Below are positions 42,513 to 57,200 of a stretch of 64,000 bases of DNA, piece by piece. A model generated the notes under the pieces. The model was not told where the DNA came from and did not search any database. It saw only the letters and a program-made list of their open reading frames with translations. Positions within the stretch are counted from its first letter, which is position 1. Each line of letters opens with the position of its first letter. The stretch comes from Bugula neritina (taxonomy: Eukaryota; Bryozoa; Gymnolaemata; Cheilostomatida; Bugulidae), in contig OZ037767.1 of the NCBI GenBank assembly GCA_964035545.1, positions 20,190,628-20,254,627 of the forward strand, given 5' to 3'. The translations under genes were made by a program, and so were the position numbers.

Positions 42513-43965
42513 CTTTTAGTGAAAACTGTAACCGTAATGCGTTCCCAAATGATAAAATTAGGGACAAAATTTCTCTTCTATTCTCAACAACTCCTACTAC
42601 TACTAGTACTACCAGAATCGTAGTTGCGTTTGTATGAAAAAATTTCTTGCGTTTATTCCCAAAGACTGCGTATTCCTTCCTTCTGCATGTAAAAGTTGGT
42701 TGACTAATTACGCGCCGTGAAATGCATACTAAAAATCTATTTTGAAAAACCGTTGCCGCACACGAACTGTGTTATAACAACTGCACAGCTATGACATGTA
42801 GAATGCAAGTTGCCTAGTCTCAAATGGTATCTTGGCAACTCTGCCTGATATGCAGTATGACTATAATGTTATAATTGTACGGACATGTTAGCAAAATCTC
42901 GAACTCGTAGATCATGTACGCATTGTAAAACTGAATTGTTAACTTCTTTTTTATTATAATACAGTACGTTTGATTTAAAATTATTGAGGTAAGCTATTGG
43001 ACACAATTTAAATTATGTTAAAATAATAGAATCTCACAATCTAGATAATTTTACGATAGCCACAATGACCATAGGGCATAGTTCATACGTTATTCAGTGT
43101 ACTTGTAGCTAGTAAGTAGTAATTACGACTATCCTACCAATACTTACTCTTAGTCTTATTTTGTATAGTTCATAAAAAACAAGATGTATATTTTTTTTAT
43201 AGATTTATATTATTTATACAAAATTGTTTGTGGCTAAAATCATACAAGAATCTTGTGTTCAACTGTTTTTGGCATTTCTTGCCTTCTGTGTAAATTCTAA
43301 GCTAACAGTAACTGATAATATTGATTATGTTGAATTAAAAAATTTACAGTGTTTTATTCTTTATTTCTACAAGCAGTTTTTGTTGCTATTGAGATTAGGT
43401 TTAGTATTAGATGAGTTAGGCGTTTGGTTGAAGTAAATGATTAATTTTTCATGTTGCACATCAAGAAAGAAAGTGCTTTAAGTGCCTGTATAAATAGAAA
43501 AGGAGACAATAGCATGCTGTATGAACTACAAGCAGAAGTGAAGAATTAAGCCTAACTGTTAAATTGGGTTTCTGCCATTTTGGCTGATTGCCAGTGACAA
43601 TGTGACTATTTTACTTTCAACTACACTTTTCTTCTGTATTATAAATACTGTAGATGTAGTTAAAAATAATGTTTTATTTGAACCCGTGTGAAAGATATAC
43701 AAATGTAAAAAAGTTATAGCTAGTTATCTTTGAGATAATTATGATTTGTCTTTCCATGGCCAATTTTTTATCAGTTGGTTGCATTTTTATTCTAGATCAT
43801 TTTTAAACTGTATTCACTTGAAAACATAATATGAGATTAGAGCAGCATGCTCAGATATAAGATTCGAAACATCAAATATCGTTTGTTTGTGTTAAATTTT
43901 ACAATCAGTTAATAATTTTTTACATTAAATGTAATTGTAATAACTTGCTAATTTGAAAGGTGAAG
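42513..43965. promoter_or_regulatory. Divergent intergenic region, ZMPSTE24 / VWA gene
   Basis: This 1.45 kb between two divergent start codons must contain both promoters if neither has a distant 5' exon. Slightly GC-richer, CpG-containing sequence is at 42680-42780 (ACGCGCCGTG, GTTGCCGCACACG). The frame 43224-43436 is probably non-coding. Confidence 0.45.
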
Positions 43966-46900
43966 ATGGCTGGAGAACCAACTCTCTTTGACGATGTGTC
44001 AGAACGGAATGTCATCTTCCTCATTGATACATCTGGTAGCATGTACTGCAGGCTTGCTATTGTCAAGCAACATCTAAAAGAATATCTTCAAAAGATGGCT
44101 TTTAGAGGTATTTTAGTTTTGTATGACATTCAAATAAAGTCTTCATAAAGTTGGCTATTGTGCTTTATTACCTATATAATGCTATGTATTGTATGTTATA
44201 TATGTTATGTAAAGGTGTTGTATAATATATAAACATCATGGCTTTGAAGAAAATAATATTTCAAACACACATGTTCAAAAACTTGTATGCTTAAACTTTA
44301 AAGCATGTTATTATAAATAATGGGTATTCTGCAAGCTAGCAATATATATTTTAAATATCATATACAATAGTATGGCACCATGCACATACTTACAATTAGG
44401 AACTTTGTTGTTACAAGGGTATAACTTTGTAAAATGTGCATCACATGTACACACGTTTCAATATATTATATATAAGTTAATTCAACATATTTCTATCTGA
44501 AGGTGGCTGCAAATTCAACATGGTGGAGTTTAGTACTGATGTGACCCAGTGGTCAAATGAGATGGTGCAATGTCTGCCAGAAACTGTCACAGTAGCCTGT
44601 GATTGGATCAACCAACTTGAAGCTAAGACGGGTACTAACACAGAGTCCGCACTGCTAGCCGCCTACAATGATGATGATTGTGAGGCTGTGTATTTAATAA
44701 CAGATGGATTGCCTGATTCTAAACCCAGTGAAATCTTAGACAGAGTAGCGTACGTGTGCCGTGGCCGACCCTGCCACTGTATCTACCTTACTGGGGCTAC
44801 GGTTGATAAGGCAGCCACCAACTTCCTGCAAGATTTGGCCACGGATACTTACGGCTCCTTTATGATAGCTACTGTCACTAGTCATGGCTCCATAGAGAGG
44901 ATAACCCCTGTTTACAAGGCTTCTCACGGCGCAGGCGCCGTCATACGCACTACTAGTAATCAAGTGTACGCAGGGAATCATAAGCAATGCAGTGTTACAT
45001 CCACACTGGACCATCCTCCACCTGTTACTACGGTCCTGCAAGGCACTACACCAACCGGTATTGTGTATCCGTATGCCGCAACTGTTGTACCCCCTGGCAT
45101 GCCCTCCTGTGTACCCCCGGTATCCGCAGTCAGAGCTCCTCATCCTGGGGTCATCTACCCTCATCCTCTTAGCTTTATACCTGGCCCTCGGGTTTTCACT
45201 GATGATGAGGGGCGTGTACTTAAGGTGCCATACTTTAGCCATGCATGGGCTCAGTGGTACCAACCCTATCTTTGGGCAAGATACAGAACAGCAAGGTGAG
45301 AAAATTACAAAATTAAATTCTAGGAATATTGCAGTTCAAATAAATCTTCGTAATCTCTTATAATTTCATGTAGTCTGGGATTCTATTAGAATTCATTCTT
45401 ATATTACACAAATAGAATTCTTATTCTATAAAGCAGTAGTTTTCAATCTGGTTCGCTTGCCAGATGAGCTTTACACATATAGAAAATTGTTAGGAGTTGT
45501 CTCCCTTTTCTATGATGTGAAAAAATGTAATTCTGCACATATTCATGTATGCCAGCAACTTGTAGTAGTAACATTGCCTCATCCGTAGCCTGTATACCTA
45601 CATGTCATCCTTAGCCTGTGTATCTACATGTCATCCTTGATGATCTCTACACCAGGTCATGGCTGAAGTTGTCTAATGACTTAGACGGAGCTCTCTCGAG
45701 TATGCACGTCTCTCCAGCAGCCGGTTCCCTCCTCATAGACCGACCAGTTCTGGCGAGGAGAACATCTGATGGTGTTTACTATAGAGCTAATGTTAAATCG
45801 CAGGTAAATAAATATTTCAAGGTGAATGTTAAATGTTTACAGATCCTACACAGAATCAGTAGGTCCATTTTTAATTTTACCAAGGATTGTGGGAAAGTTT
45901 CTACTATTTTATTAAAGTATTTGGAAGTGACTGTTGAATTGTGTCTGCTAGAAATTAGTAATTGTGAGCTGCAATACGCTATAGTACTTATACTGGACTA
46001 TTCTCACTGTGTTACAATGATTAATACTCATACCAACAACACCAGTGTGCTGTATTAGCTGAGTGAATTGTGTACAAGTATATCAGAATTAATTCTCTTG
46101 AGTGGCGGTGTAATTATTTCATTTCTATTTTATGTATATTCTTTAAATGAGTATGTATTAAGTATATAATATTTCTTATATAGTGCTGTTGTTGGAAGTA
46201 AAGTTTCAACATAATATGAGGTTGAATAATCAACCATCTTCATGTACCGCTGAGTAAATAAAATACAGCAAACAACTCGTGGGAAAGCCTTCTATATAAT
46301 AAATATGTCAGCCGAAGATAGTAATATGCATTTTGAAATAGCTAGTATGTGGGTTGTCTAATTGATTGAAGCAATATTATATCATTTATTAGAACTATGA
46401 TATATTTCAAAATTATGATATATGCAAAATTGCTAGTTTATAATCAACTATTACCTTCAAAATCTTTAAAGTTTAGATGTTTCTATTCAGTTATTGAAAG
46501 TTGAAGCACATATTATCTAAGTATCCCAACCTTTACCTAAAGCAGCAAATGTTTGTAGATAAGTGACGACCGTTTCCTAGTAGAGTTTGCGCCATGCTCC
46601 AGGAACGGATTCAGCGACACCACTTACCAGGAGACATTTGTTTTTGACATCGTACAACTCGACGACGGAAAGAGACACTCCATTATGAAAGGGGACAAGG
46701 TTCTCGCGCCAACTGAGATCGGTAGTGACCTCTATGAGCCCGGCACTGTCATTGATGGTCAAGAACGAAGAGACAGTAACAATGGTGTGCCAATAAAATC
46801 TTTATTTTATTATTTGAAATAAAGTATAGATAAATGTTTTACTTTTTTAGAGTCAGAGTATGAGAGTGACACTTTGATTCCAAATATTAAAACTGTGAAT

Positions 46901-49900
46901 GATTTATTTTATGAGCAGCAAATACTGTTAATGTCATTTGTCTTTCTCACAAATTAAAATTTAAAAAGATGTTTGTTAGAGATAGTAAATATCTACTACC
47001 GATGTACTCCTGCATGGCTAACATCATGTAAATTAATACAGTTGCCATTTGAATACATTAGTTGCCATATTGTCATACACTAAAACTGTTCATACACTTC
47101 TAGAACATATCTGCCTATGACTTCTCATATAACGTATACAACTGTATACAGAACAATGCTGATGTTGTAGACTTTGAAGACAAAAAGCTGGTAGTGATGT
47201 TTGCGACTGGTAAAAGTACAGACGTGGATGCAGGGCAAGCCGTGTGGATAGACCAACTGTTGTATGACAGAACGGCATTTGAACTGAAACTACCCAGGAA
47301 GACAAGAGAGCAGATAGTCGACACCGTGGCTCGGTATCCTGAAGATAGCTTCCCAGGGTACCCAGTCTCTGGGGCAGATAAAGACCCTGTAGCCTGGGAA
47401 CTGCCTAGAAAGTTTCATACAGTTGGTCGGGATGCCACCTTTCAACCCCATAACGGTAATGCCATGTCTCACAGAACTTTTATAATACATTATTATTTCC
47501 TCTAAGTTTTGTTTGTAACAAAACAGGTTAAAGACTGTTCACTAATTCATAAAATTGTAATGCATAGGAGCTGAATGAGATAAATGCAAACTGCTTGGCT
47601 TGTATGACTTTTTTAGCATTGAGTAATGTGATAGTTTATTGATAGTTACAGCAACGTTACTCAAAAATTTTAACTAAAATGTGTTGTAATTTATTGAACA
47701 AAAACTTCCCGTAATGATATTGTACCAAACTAATATGTTCCATATAACCTAAAGGGCTGGCCATTCACAAAGAAAGCTACGAAGACTACCGGCCGTATGT
47801 GAAAGATTTCTCTCAGACTTCCTATACAACTAAAGAGGAAGTAGAGAGGAAAATTCCAGGAACCAACCTCACTCAGTTGGAGTTGGAGGAGAAGGTGGGG
47901 GCTCAGCTTGATGCCCACAGATATGACCTTGAAGAGCATGATCTCAGGCTTCAACGTCAAAGGCAAGTTCAGTGTAAATAGAATCTTTTGGCTATATGGC
48001 TGACTTCCCGTTGTTTATTTCTAGTTCAGTGTGTTGAGTCAACTTCTACTTTTTATGCATCATCCTATAAATTGTCCTTTGCAGATAGACTTCTGGTTAC
48101 AGTTAATCTTGTGTAGTATCTTACTAAAGTGGCCTATTTTAATTTATACAATACTGACTAAGACACAAATCATCAACCATTCTCGACAATTTTATTTCAT
48201 TTATAGATAAGAATTGTAAAGGGTCATTAGCGAATAGCATTTTGTGGTTGGTTTTAGGCATCTAGAAGACAAAAAGAGACAATGGAAAAATAGGCAGCAA
48301 AATAAAAATGAGAGTAGGGAAGAAATTGACCGAGACATATCAATACTAGAAGCTGAATTGAAATATAAAATGAAACTAAGAGAAAAGGCAATTGATCGAA
48401 AAAGACAAGAAATCGATGACGAAATTGAAATCAAAATTCAAGAAAGAGACCAACTGATGGAAGATAGAAGGTTGATTTGTGGTTACCCTCAAGAAACAAG
48501 ACTATCCAGAGAACGAGAGCGAGCTCGGCACCTAGACTCTTCCCATTCTTACAGACGATCTCTTGAAAGATCTCAGTCTAGGGAGCTTTCATATCGTCGC
48601 AGATCAAGGTCAAGATCATTTTCTACTGAGCGTGCTCCGTCATTCGGACACGTTTCACCTCGATCACCGAGAAACAGGCGTCACTCATGGTCTCCAGAGC
48701 GATCGGTCAATTTTGATGAAAGTTTGAACAGTCACCACCATTATTACTATAACAACCCATTTTTAACCTCGGACAGTGGGTTTGGTGAGGAACTTAGTTA
48801 CACTAAGGATTCAGCAACCAACACCCCAGTTATTAGGAATGGAAGAAAGTTATCTTTAAAGAAAACCAAAGAAGAAAGGCCGCCATGGAAATACTGGAAG
48901 GGGGAATCTGTACCTGATTTGATCGAGCCTCCTTTCCACGAACCTTACAGTCAGTCTGCTGTAGCTGAACCTCTGGAACTGAGAAGTGCCACTGTCAAGT
49001 CTGGAGGTATTGCAGTCTAGTGCATGCTTGGCTTTGTTTATGGCTTCTTTTTATTGAAAACATTTTGAAGAGTTGTGGCCATGCTATGTTTTATGCAAGT
49101 CTATGAAATAGATGCTGTGTAAAGCTTTGTATTCAATGAGTAAAAAATTTAATATACGAAATACTTTGAAAGTTGTTGTTGTTTATCACTTGTTCTGTAT
49201 AGCTATATTACACTAGCCATGCAACTCGGTTATACAGTTGCTTAAATTCTGTAAAAATTGTAAATGATTCCAGATGTTCAATTTGTAAAAACCATTTATT
49301 TCAGCAGTTGTTTAAATATTTACTTCAACTGCCTGTTTTAGACTTGCATAACAGACTTTTACATAGTTTACTGTCTCGTTTGTTTACTTGAAATATTTTT
49401 TCAAACTACCAATATTTGAATAATAGTTTTAGAATGGGGTGATGCTCATTTCAACAAAGTTGTACCAAATGGAAGGACCAACTATTGTCAGAGGTATGTT
49501 AAGACAGCTCCTGCAGGAATGAAGTCGGTTTCCTTCCAGGATAATCCTCAGGTACATGTAGCGCGAGGTTCCAACCTAGTCACGCATGCTTCGCGCGAGG
49601 AAAAGAAGCTACTACTCAGACAGAATGAATCCCAGAGCAGGTTAAAGTCTCTTGACCCCTCTGTCTATTACAGATACGGGGACGGTGTAGGGGAGTCTAT
49701 GCAGGTGATTATTCAATTCAATGAGTTCATGTCAGCATACAAAGGCTGTAGTTGGTAACTGGTGTTTTACCTGGTTTTTTAATTTCATCATTTCAGTAAC
49801 TAAAACTGTAAGTTCAAAATTTGCTAGCCTGTCATCTTTTTTGTTTATAGGTAATAATTTTTGTTAATAATCTTTCAGGATTTTCACCGAGAGCGTGTTG

Positions 49901-51192
49901 CAGCTCAGTTGGATAGAGAAAGGCCTTCCTCCAGTTACTCCCGGCAGGTAATGTTATCATTTTAAAGTAGCCGTAGAATACGAGAAAGTCGTATATTGAA
50001 AAAGAATAAATACCTGTCTAAATGTTAAAATATGATGACTGCTGGCTTTGAGCTTGTTGTGTCATACAAGTAAATTGAATTCTCGACTATGAATATTGAC
50101 CATTTCAGTGGACACCTGAAATTAGCCAATAATTGCTTCACTTCCCTCACGCACTGTTGCTGGCCAGAACTTGGTAGGTGGTGTGTGATGCTCCGTAACG
50201 GCTGACTTATCAGTTGATGACATCACCAACTTGTTTTCTCTCATCACTCTGGCATTTAGTTTCAATGAAGTTATTTTCAGTATTTCTCTCAGGGCGTGTT
50301 TGTTTGCTGCACATAAATGAAAACAGCAGTATGACTTTTTAAATAGAAAAGCTTTGCTTATACTGTATAACATACTTGTCAATAAGGATTATACCAACTA
50401 TAACACTGTGCTCTTAAAAACCATTGTCTTCTGATATTTTCTTAAGATTGACGATTTTTTATTTTGTTTGACATTTTCAGGTTAGTTCTATAATAAAGTT
50501 CTTGCTTTAACTTTGTTGGTTTTCTAAGTGCACGTTCAAAAATTCAATATAACAGGGTAACTGAACTTTTCATAAAAATAAATGATTTAAAATATGCTGT
50601 GGACTTTTAGTAAATTAAATAGACAACATCTACAAAATATCACTTTTGACCTGTATAAGCCTAGATATTTTTCTCTTTATACCTAGTGTCTCAAATTGTT
50701 TTTACTTTGTGATTTACTTCTACAACAGGTCGAAGCGACTTCTTCTGCACCCACCAATTATAATCATAAGCACCGAGCTTCAGCAGACACATATCAGAAA
50801 GAGTTGAATGCTACCTCCTACAAACGAGAAGTTGAAAGCAGGAATCAGACAACAGCGCATTTGTCTCGAGATCAGCAGCGTATCAGAGCGATGACAGCGA
50901 GGAGAGAAGAGAGGGACATGCTACAAGCTGCTAAACTACAGCAGCAGCAGAACCAGGCTAGGAGAAGTGTGGTAAGTGACTGCAGTCACTATGCTGAGAA
51001 TTATGGGTATTTTATATCCAACGGTGTTGTCAATAGTACTAAGACATATTTAGTAATTGCGAATAATATATCTTCATGTCTTAACAGGAAATGAAAAAAG
51101 ACCGGGCAGTAGAGAGAGATGCGACTGTGACAGCAGCCTTGAGGTCTGAGATAGCAAAAGAACGGGCAATGACTGCTTTACCATCAGCTTAG
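43966..51192 (+). CDS. VWA plus DUF4537 (C11orf16-like) protein
   Basis: Exons: 43966-44107, 44503-45295, 45656-45803, 46559-46786, 47104-47455, 47755-47962, 48258-49006, 49433-49704, 49879-49947, 50729-50971, 51088-51192; about 1102 aa. Residues 1-200 are a von Willebrand A domain with a complete MIDAS: DTSGS (D21, S23, S25), a Thr in TGTNTESAL and Asp in ITDGLPD. A Pro-rich linker follows. Next is a DUF4537 Tudor-like pair: VLARRTSDGVYYRANVK...FLVEFAP, then KGDKVLAPTE...EPGTVIDG. The sequence closely parallels vertebrate C11orf16, including a downstream PPWKYWKG resembling its W-x-YW motif. The rest is Glu/Lys/Arg coiled coil and an RS-rich stretch. The function is unknown, and related VWA3/DUF4537 proteins are often associated with cilia (family knowledge, weak). 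The intron after 47962 uses a GC donor. The exon 46559 donor (GTGCCA) is weak and chosen by phase. It is divergent from ZMPSTE24. Confidence 0.88.
45580..45650. repeat. Short tandem duplication before an acceptor
   Basis: About two and a half copies of a 26-bp unit (AGCCTGTATACCTACATGTC + ATCCTT) stop 5-10 bp before the acceptor of exon 45656. Confidence 0.8.
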
Positions 51193-54100
51193 TTTCAATT
51201 CCTTCAATGTCTATTTAGTGTCAACATGCTTTCTCAATTTTTATTTTTTCTTAGCACATTCTAGAAGTAGTGAATTTTGCCAGTTATAGTTTTATTAGAT
51301 AAAATTAGCAAATTATAGCCTTTAACACATAAAATCAACCAGTTACAGCTTTTGATACATTAATTTATTTAAGATGATTTGTTGCATACTCTTCACCAAT
51401 TACTTTCATGTTACAAAAACTATTTATTAAGAAACCAATGCTAAATTCCTGTAAACCTCAGGCTAATAGTCTTATGCTATCCATTGTTTAATTGATGTTG
51501 TTCTTTTTTTAGTATAGCCTAGTACACCTGTCATAGTTTATCTACATGTCAATTTTCTCTGTTACCTTAACTTAGGATACATGACTATACAGAAATATGT
51601 ATCAAACTATATGTTAACACATTATTTATATTAAAATTGTTTTCAATATATTTTTCTAATTACTGTGTGACAAGTTATTGCATTCTATAAATAGAATAGC
51701 TGGAATATCTAATATTTATCTGTTTCCATAATTTTTTTGCAAAGCAAATCTCAGCTTGAAGCTATTTCGATACTTTTGAAATCATGAATGTTGGCCATAT
51801 TTATTTGCTAAACTTCGTTATACTTTCTACTTTATAGCATAGTGCTCTGATTACATGTTTTACACCTTTGCAACTATAATTTTTTAATTTACTCTTCCAA
51901 CTGCCAAATAAATAAGTCATATAGCAAAATCATCCTGTAGGCTTTTTGTTACGTCACTTCATTTCCATTACATTGCATTACTCGAATGGGTGCGGCTTGC
52001 ATGAACCCATGGCTGTGGTTTCATTCAATATAACTGTTTCCAAACATCCATTTGCATAATGCAAAGCTGGGATATGCATGCAGTGTATATCAAATAAATT
52101 ATATTATATACTTTTTACAGCTAGCTTGTATGTTTGAAAGAGACTTTGCTCAAACATACACAGTATGGTTGCAATATTATCTCATACAATCTACCGTACC
52201 AACACACAGGAATATATTTTTTTTGATACCACTTTTTATATTGGATTAATTTTCTTGTTCACATTTTGAACTGCTTACACTAGCTGTAATAGTAGTATAT
52301 TATAAATCCTCAAAGTGATAGCAATGTTACACTAGCGTTACATTGCATAATTATATGATGCTTCCTTTATAACCTATACACATTAAGTTGATCTCAACAT
52401 GCACACATGTATTTGCTGGATGAATATTTTTCAAGTTGCTTGAATTTTCTGGAAATACATTCTGTACAGTAAATTATCATAGTGACTATATGCATTTTCT
52501 AGAAAAAACTAAAATTGAGTTTGTATTTTTGATATTATTGGTAGACATACTAGTCAATAAAGGCTATTGCTAACATGGCTATTTACTACTATCAAGATTC
52601 AAGACTATTGAAACTTCGATATTATAGGAGACATCACTTTGGACTTGCCTTATTAAACAAGTTGTAATGCTAGAAAAACATTATCAGTCAGTTCTTGAGT
52701 GGTGCAGTGTGGTTCCCTTGAACTATGTGGTATGGTTTAGACTCTAGCTGGTAAAAGTAATTGAAATTAATGCTGTTGTATAGGTACGATAAAGAGTATA
52801 TGAATGTTGTACTATATGATTTCAACTGCATGCTTTTACAGGAGATAAAAAATATAACAACTTGCTACTTGTCAGTTTGTTACAAAGTTTGACATTGTTC
52901 TTGTAAAATTTTGCAAGATGAATTATATTTAAGAATTGTATTCTCTTTTTTTAATTTATATCCCCTTGCTATAACGGGGACATCGAGCAGCAGCACGATA
53001 ACAATATTGCTGTGTTGTTCGCAAACCATTTATCGAGCTGGGCGTTTGAAGGGGATTCCCCAGTAAATGGCAACACCTTTGCAAGATGACGGGCCCTTCC
53101 GCTTTCCGGGCATTTGAGTTTTAGGGCAACTTAGTTACCAATTGATTAATCATAATAATAATCAGAATGGCAGACATTCTCAATCATAGTCTGAGTTAAA
53201 CTCATAATAATAGCGATGCTGATAAGTAATCGTTATAGTAAATAACTATAGGTAATACTAATAGTTAAACGCACGCTGACATTCACAGCGATCATTACAC
53301 TTACACTTACAGTGAGTGTAACACATGAACTGAAGCTATTACCAATACTCAATACCTGTTAGTTCATAGTTGTTAGTGTTACCATCATCATGAATGGCCA
53401 AGGGCATGTCCATTATTACTGATAATCATTATCTTTATGATTATCATTATGACTATGAGTATGAGTATGACTATCACTATGACTAATCAGTTTATGTATC
53501 AGTTATTACTTATTACTATCAGTATCACATAGTCATATGCGTTGTAGTTCACTGTGACTATCACTATGAGTATGCCCAACTATCATCTATGGCAAAGTGA
53601 ATCATAATGATTATAATAAGGTAACCATATACTTAAAGTTAATCTTATACTTATACTTATAGTTATGCTTATACTTGTAGTTATACTAATACTCAATATT
53701 ATGGCACTATTCTCCGTAAAGGTAATTACTAATAAGTAAGGATGAAAATTGAACTTGTGAATTGAATTAAACTTCTTAGTTTGTGCATTAGTTTACACTT
53801 GATGACTTAGTCTTATGCTACTGCTACTACTACTACTTTAAATTAATTTTACTATTTCTAATTCTAGTATTAATATTTAACTGACAATTGTTAAGTTTGA
53901 AAGAAGGGTTTCTTTTTTTAAAACATAATACCTTAGTAACTTTTACTTTTCACTTAGTTTGTGGCTTATAGTTATAGTTGTACTTCAAATCAAAAAGAAT
54001 AATAATAGTATATATTAAATTTTTTCTTATTTAAGTATACCTATTGACTTTAAGATTACCTGGTTAAAAATATTTGATTTCCTAGAATATTACTATTGGT

Positions 54101-54278
54101 ATTATTATTAACATATTTTTGCTAAAAAGTTACTGTGAAGCTTTTAATTTCGGTTTGAGTTTCAGTGTTACTTTTATTTTGCAAAACAATAATTATGCCT
54201 TCATTAACTTACTGCACCACCGCTTTTTAAAGTTATTTGCTGAGGTTTTTGTAAATATTTTAAAACTTTTAGATAAAT
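51193..54278. other. Intergenic, VWA gene to TRIM gene
   Basis: It holds the 3'UTR of the VWA gene (candidate AATAAA at 51907-51912). At 52955-53130 is a GC-richer block (CCCCTTGCTATAACGGGG, AGGGGATTCCCC, GACGGGCCC), perhaps a decayed repeat. At 53150-53990 is the degenerate short-period repeat. No gene seen. Confidence 0.6.
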
Positions 54279-57200
54279 ATGGCTGAAGCAGAATCTAAGG
54301 AAGTTGAGTGTGGATTTTGTTTGCTTAGAGATGGTCTAGAAAGTCCAAAATTGCTACCTTGTGGTCATGTACACTGTTCAGTTTGTCTGACTAAAAATGT
54401 CAATGTTAACGACCTGATCAGGTGTCCTTGGTGCAGGTTAGTTCTATAGTAATAGTGTTTATTACTTGTATGTAATAATAGTTGCTCCATTGTGTCACTG
54501 TTGGCTACTCCCTTTTTCATGTTTATATACTGTGTTTTTATGGTTCCTCTATTGATCTGTTATGTTGTAGGGAAGTATTTAATGTAAACATAGACAGTCT
54601 GCCTTCTGCTAATACAGAAGACAACTCTCTATCATGTGACGTCTGCACAAAGAAAAAGTTGAATGATGTACCAGCAGTCATCTATTGTACTATATGCCGT
54701 AAGCTCTTCTGTAGGAAGCATGATGAGGTATGTATTTGAGTTAATTTCAATAGTATTATAATATTGTTTCTCTTCTAGTCATGTTATAATCATAAAATGA
54801 ACACTTTCGTTATGATGAGTTATAATTTATTGTAACATATTTAGTCACATGATGATACCAATGATGACCACCAGAAGATGACCATCTCTGACTACAGAAT
54901 ACAAGCTAAGAGACTGGAAAGAAGGGTTTGCCCTAAACATACAGACCATCAGATCTGCCAAGGGTGCAGCGTCTGTGTTCAACTGTTCTGTGTGCAGTGC
55001 ATGTCTCAGACTAACTTGTGTGTTGGAGGTAATGTATTCTTGTAACTGATTCTATTGATTAAATGACTATAATTTGGTTTGTAGCAGGTGTCTTAGTAAT
55101 CATTTATCTGTTTGTGCTTGGCTTTTGCATTATACTCTGTTTCCATCTTTCTTAGTTTATGGTTCATTCTGTTATACATATTCTATATACACAGGTTTGG
55201 CACACAAAACCGTCAGTCTAGACAATCTGATTCAAGAACTAATCGGTCTTGATAAACTGACTGATAGAGAAGATAAGGTGGCTGATCTCTATAAACAGAT
55301 TTCTAAAACTATCTCCGACTTTGAAATTGAGACATTGGAGTTGTTATCCCTTCTCCACACACATCGAGATGAACAGGTGGGATTAGTAATAGACAGTCTG
55401 AACATTATTTAGTTTGTGTAGACAGTCTGTACTCTATTTAGTTTGTGGAGGAGGTAGTATTTTGAGTAAAGGCCTGGCCACACACTCATGAGAATGACGC
55501 AATAGTCGTGTGAATATATTTATGAGTTATTCTCTAGTTATGACCAGCTACACGTTCGTCAGAGGAAACACATAATAAATATGGGTCCTGCACCAGATAA
55601 TAATAGCAGAAGATTGCCAGTCACAGAAAAACTAAAATAAAAACTGTTGCTAAAATTCTATTGACTAATCAAGTGGTGTTTATCTTCAATTGCGTTCTTT
55701 CGTTCTTAGTCTTCTGTGGTTGCACTCAGTGAACACGATTTTGTATGAACTCTTTCAAAATTGAGTTTTCGTGTAAAATAACCGATTTCGTGTGATTCTT
55801 ATGAGTGTGTGACCAGGCCTTAATACTGTAACTATCATGCACTTATAGAGAAGTATACACGTGTTGTATGTTTGTTTATTGCCTGTTTTCTGTCTGTCAT
55901 ACTATACTCATACTTTATATAATATAATACATGCTTTAGCTGACTGAAATAAGACTAAAGTATGAAGTACTTGAGGAGAAATTCTTAGCTAGTAGAAAGA
56001 AGACTAAAGAAGCACTTGATGCGTACATGGAGAGAGAAGTTGGAACTGTTTTGTCTGAACTGAGTAAAAGTAGAATGAAGATAGAAGCTCAACTCAAACA
56101 AAGCCACCAGGTAAGGGAATTTTCTCAAATGGGAGAAACACCTGTAAACACTTCTTGGGCCATCAATTGAAATCATATCAGCTAAATTGGTGGACACACA
56201 CGTGTCTACTTTGAGGTGCACTATAACATCTATATTAGAAGTATAGAGTGGGTAGTAAATATACAAAAGAGCACTCGTAAGTGGTTGGTAAAGGCATTGG
56301 TTACCGCCTTTCAACTAGTTAAGTTACTGTTGGGACTTTACATAAGCTGGGAAAGCTTTTCTCTAATTCATGACAGCTTTTCACATACCATCTCAGCTAT
56401 GCCAGCTATATAATGCTTTTTCTACACTTATTATGACTAACCTTTTTGACTAGTATAAAAACCAAGCATTTTCACTTATCTTGTTACACACTTGTAACTT
56501 TCAACTTATAACTTATGATATAACCTTTTTCACATTGCTACTTTCTTTCAGTCTGCGACAATAAATATTTCTATACATTAAAACACAACCTTGATCTTTG
56601 CATAGTTTTGTTGCTAGTCACTAGTCTAGCTTTGTTATTGATGGGCACAACCGTTCCTTAATTTGGAAATTGTGTGCTCACATTATTTCATTGCTTGCTG
56701 TGGTGAAAATTCCATTTCTGCCAAATATGTGATGCCATAGGTTCATCTGCGGTAAGAAAGGAAGTCTTTTTGATAATCACTCATTTGTTAGTAAAAGTCA
56801 TGAGCTCAACTTTACAACTTGTTATCTGAGGGTTTGAGTGTTGATATACTGATATCTGATTGATGTATCTAATTAATAGAATAACTCAGTCATACTCAGT
56901 AGTGTGTGGGAGTTGGGTGCTCATGTGTATATGATCCTCTATAGTACTTCTATGTTGTTACACAGGTTGACCTGATTGAAGGACACACAGAAATAGAAGA
57001 TAAAATACAAAGACATTTAGTTGAGATACCTAAATTAGAGCTGTGTGATATCATATCTCTAGAGGTCAAAGGTTAGTCAGCATATTAAACTTAAATTGCG
57101 GATTATCATGTTTATAAATGTTGAAGGCTAATTAGCTGTTTAAACAGGAGTAGTGTGAATTCATGTAGATAATGGTATAACGTGTTTTTTTATCAACTAT

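Noticed and set aside
44736..45263. 175-aa minus-strand frame opposite the VWA exon
   Set aside because: Shadow of a strongly supported coding exon.
52955..53130. GC-richer block as a structured RNA or promoter
   Set aside because: Short hairpins exist but no recognisable RNA family, box A/B or open frame; probably a decayed repeat.
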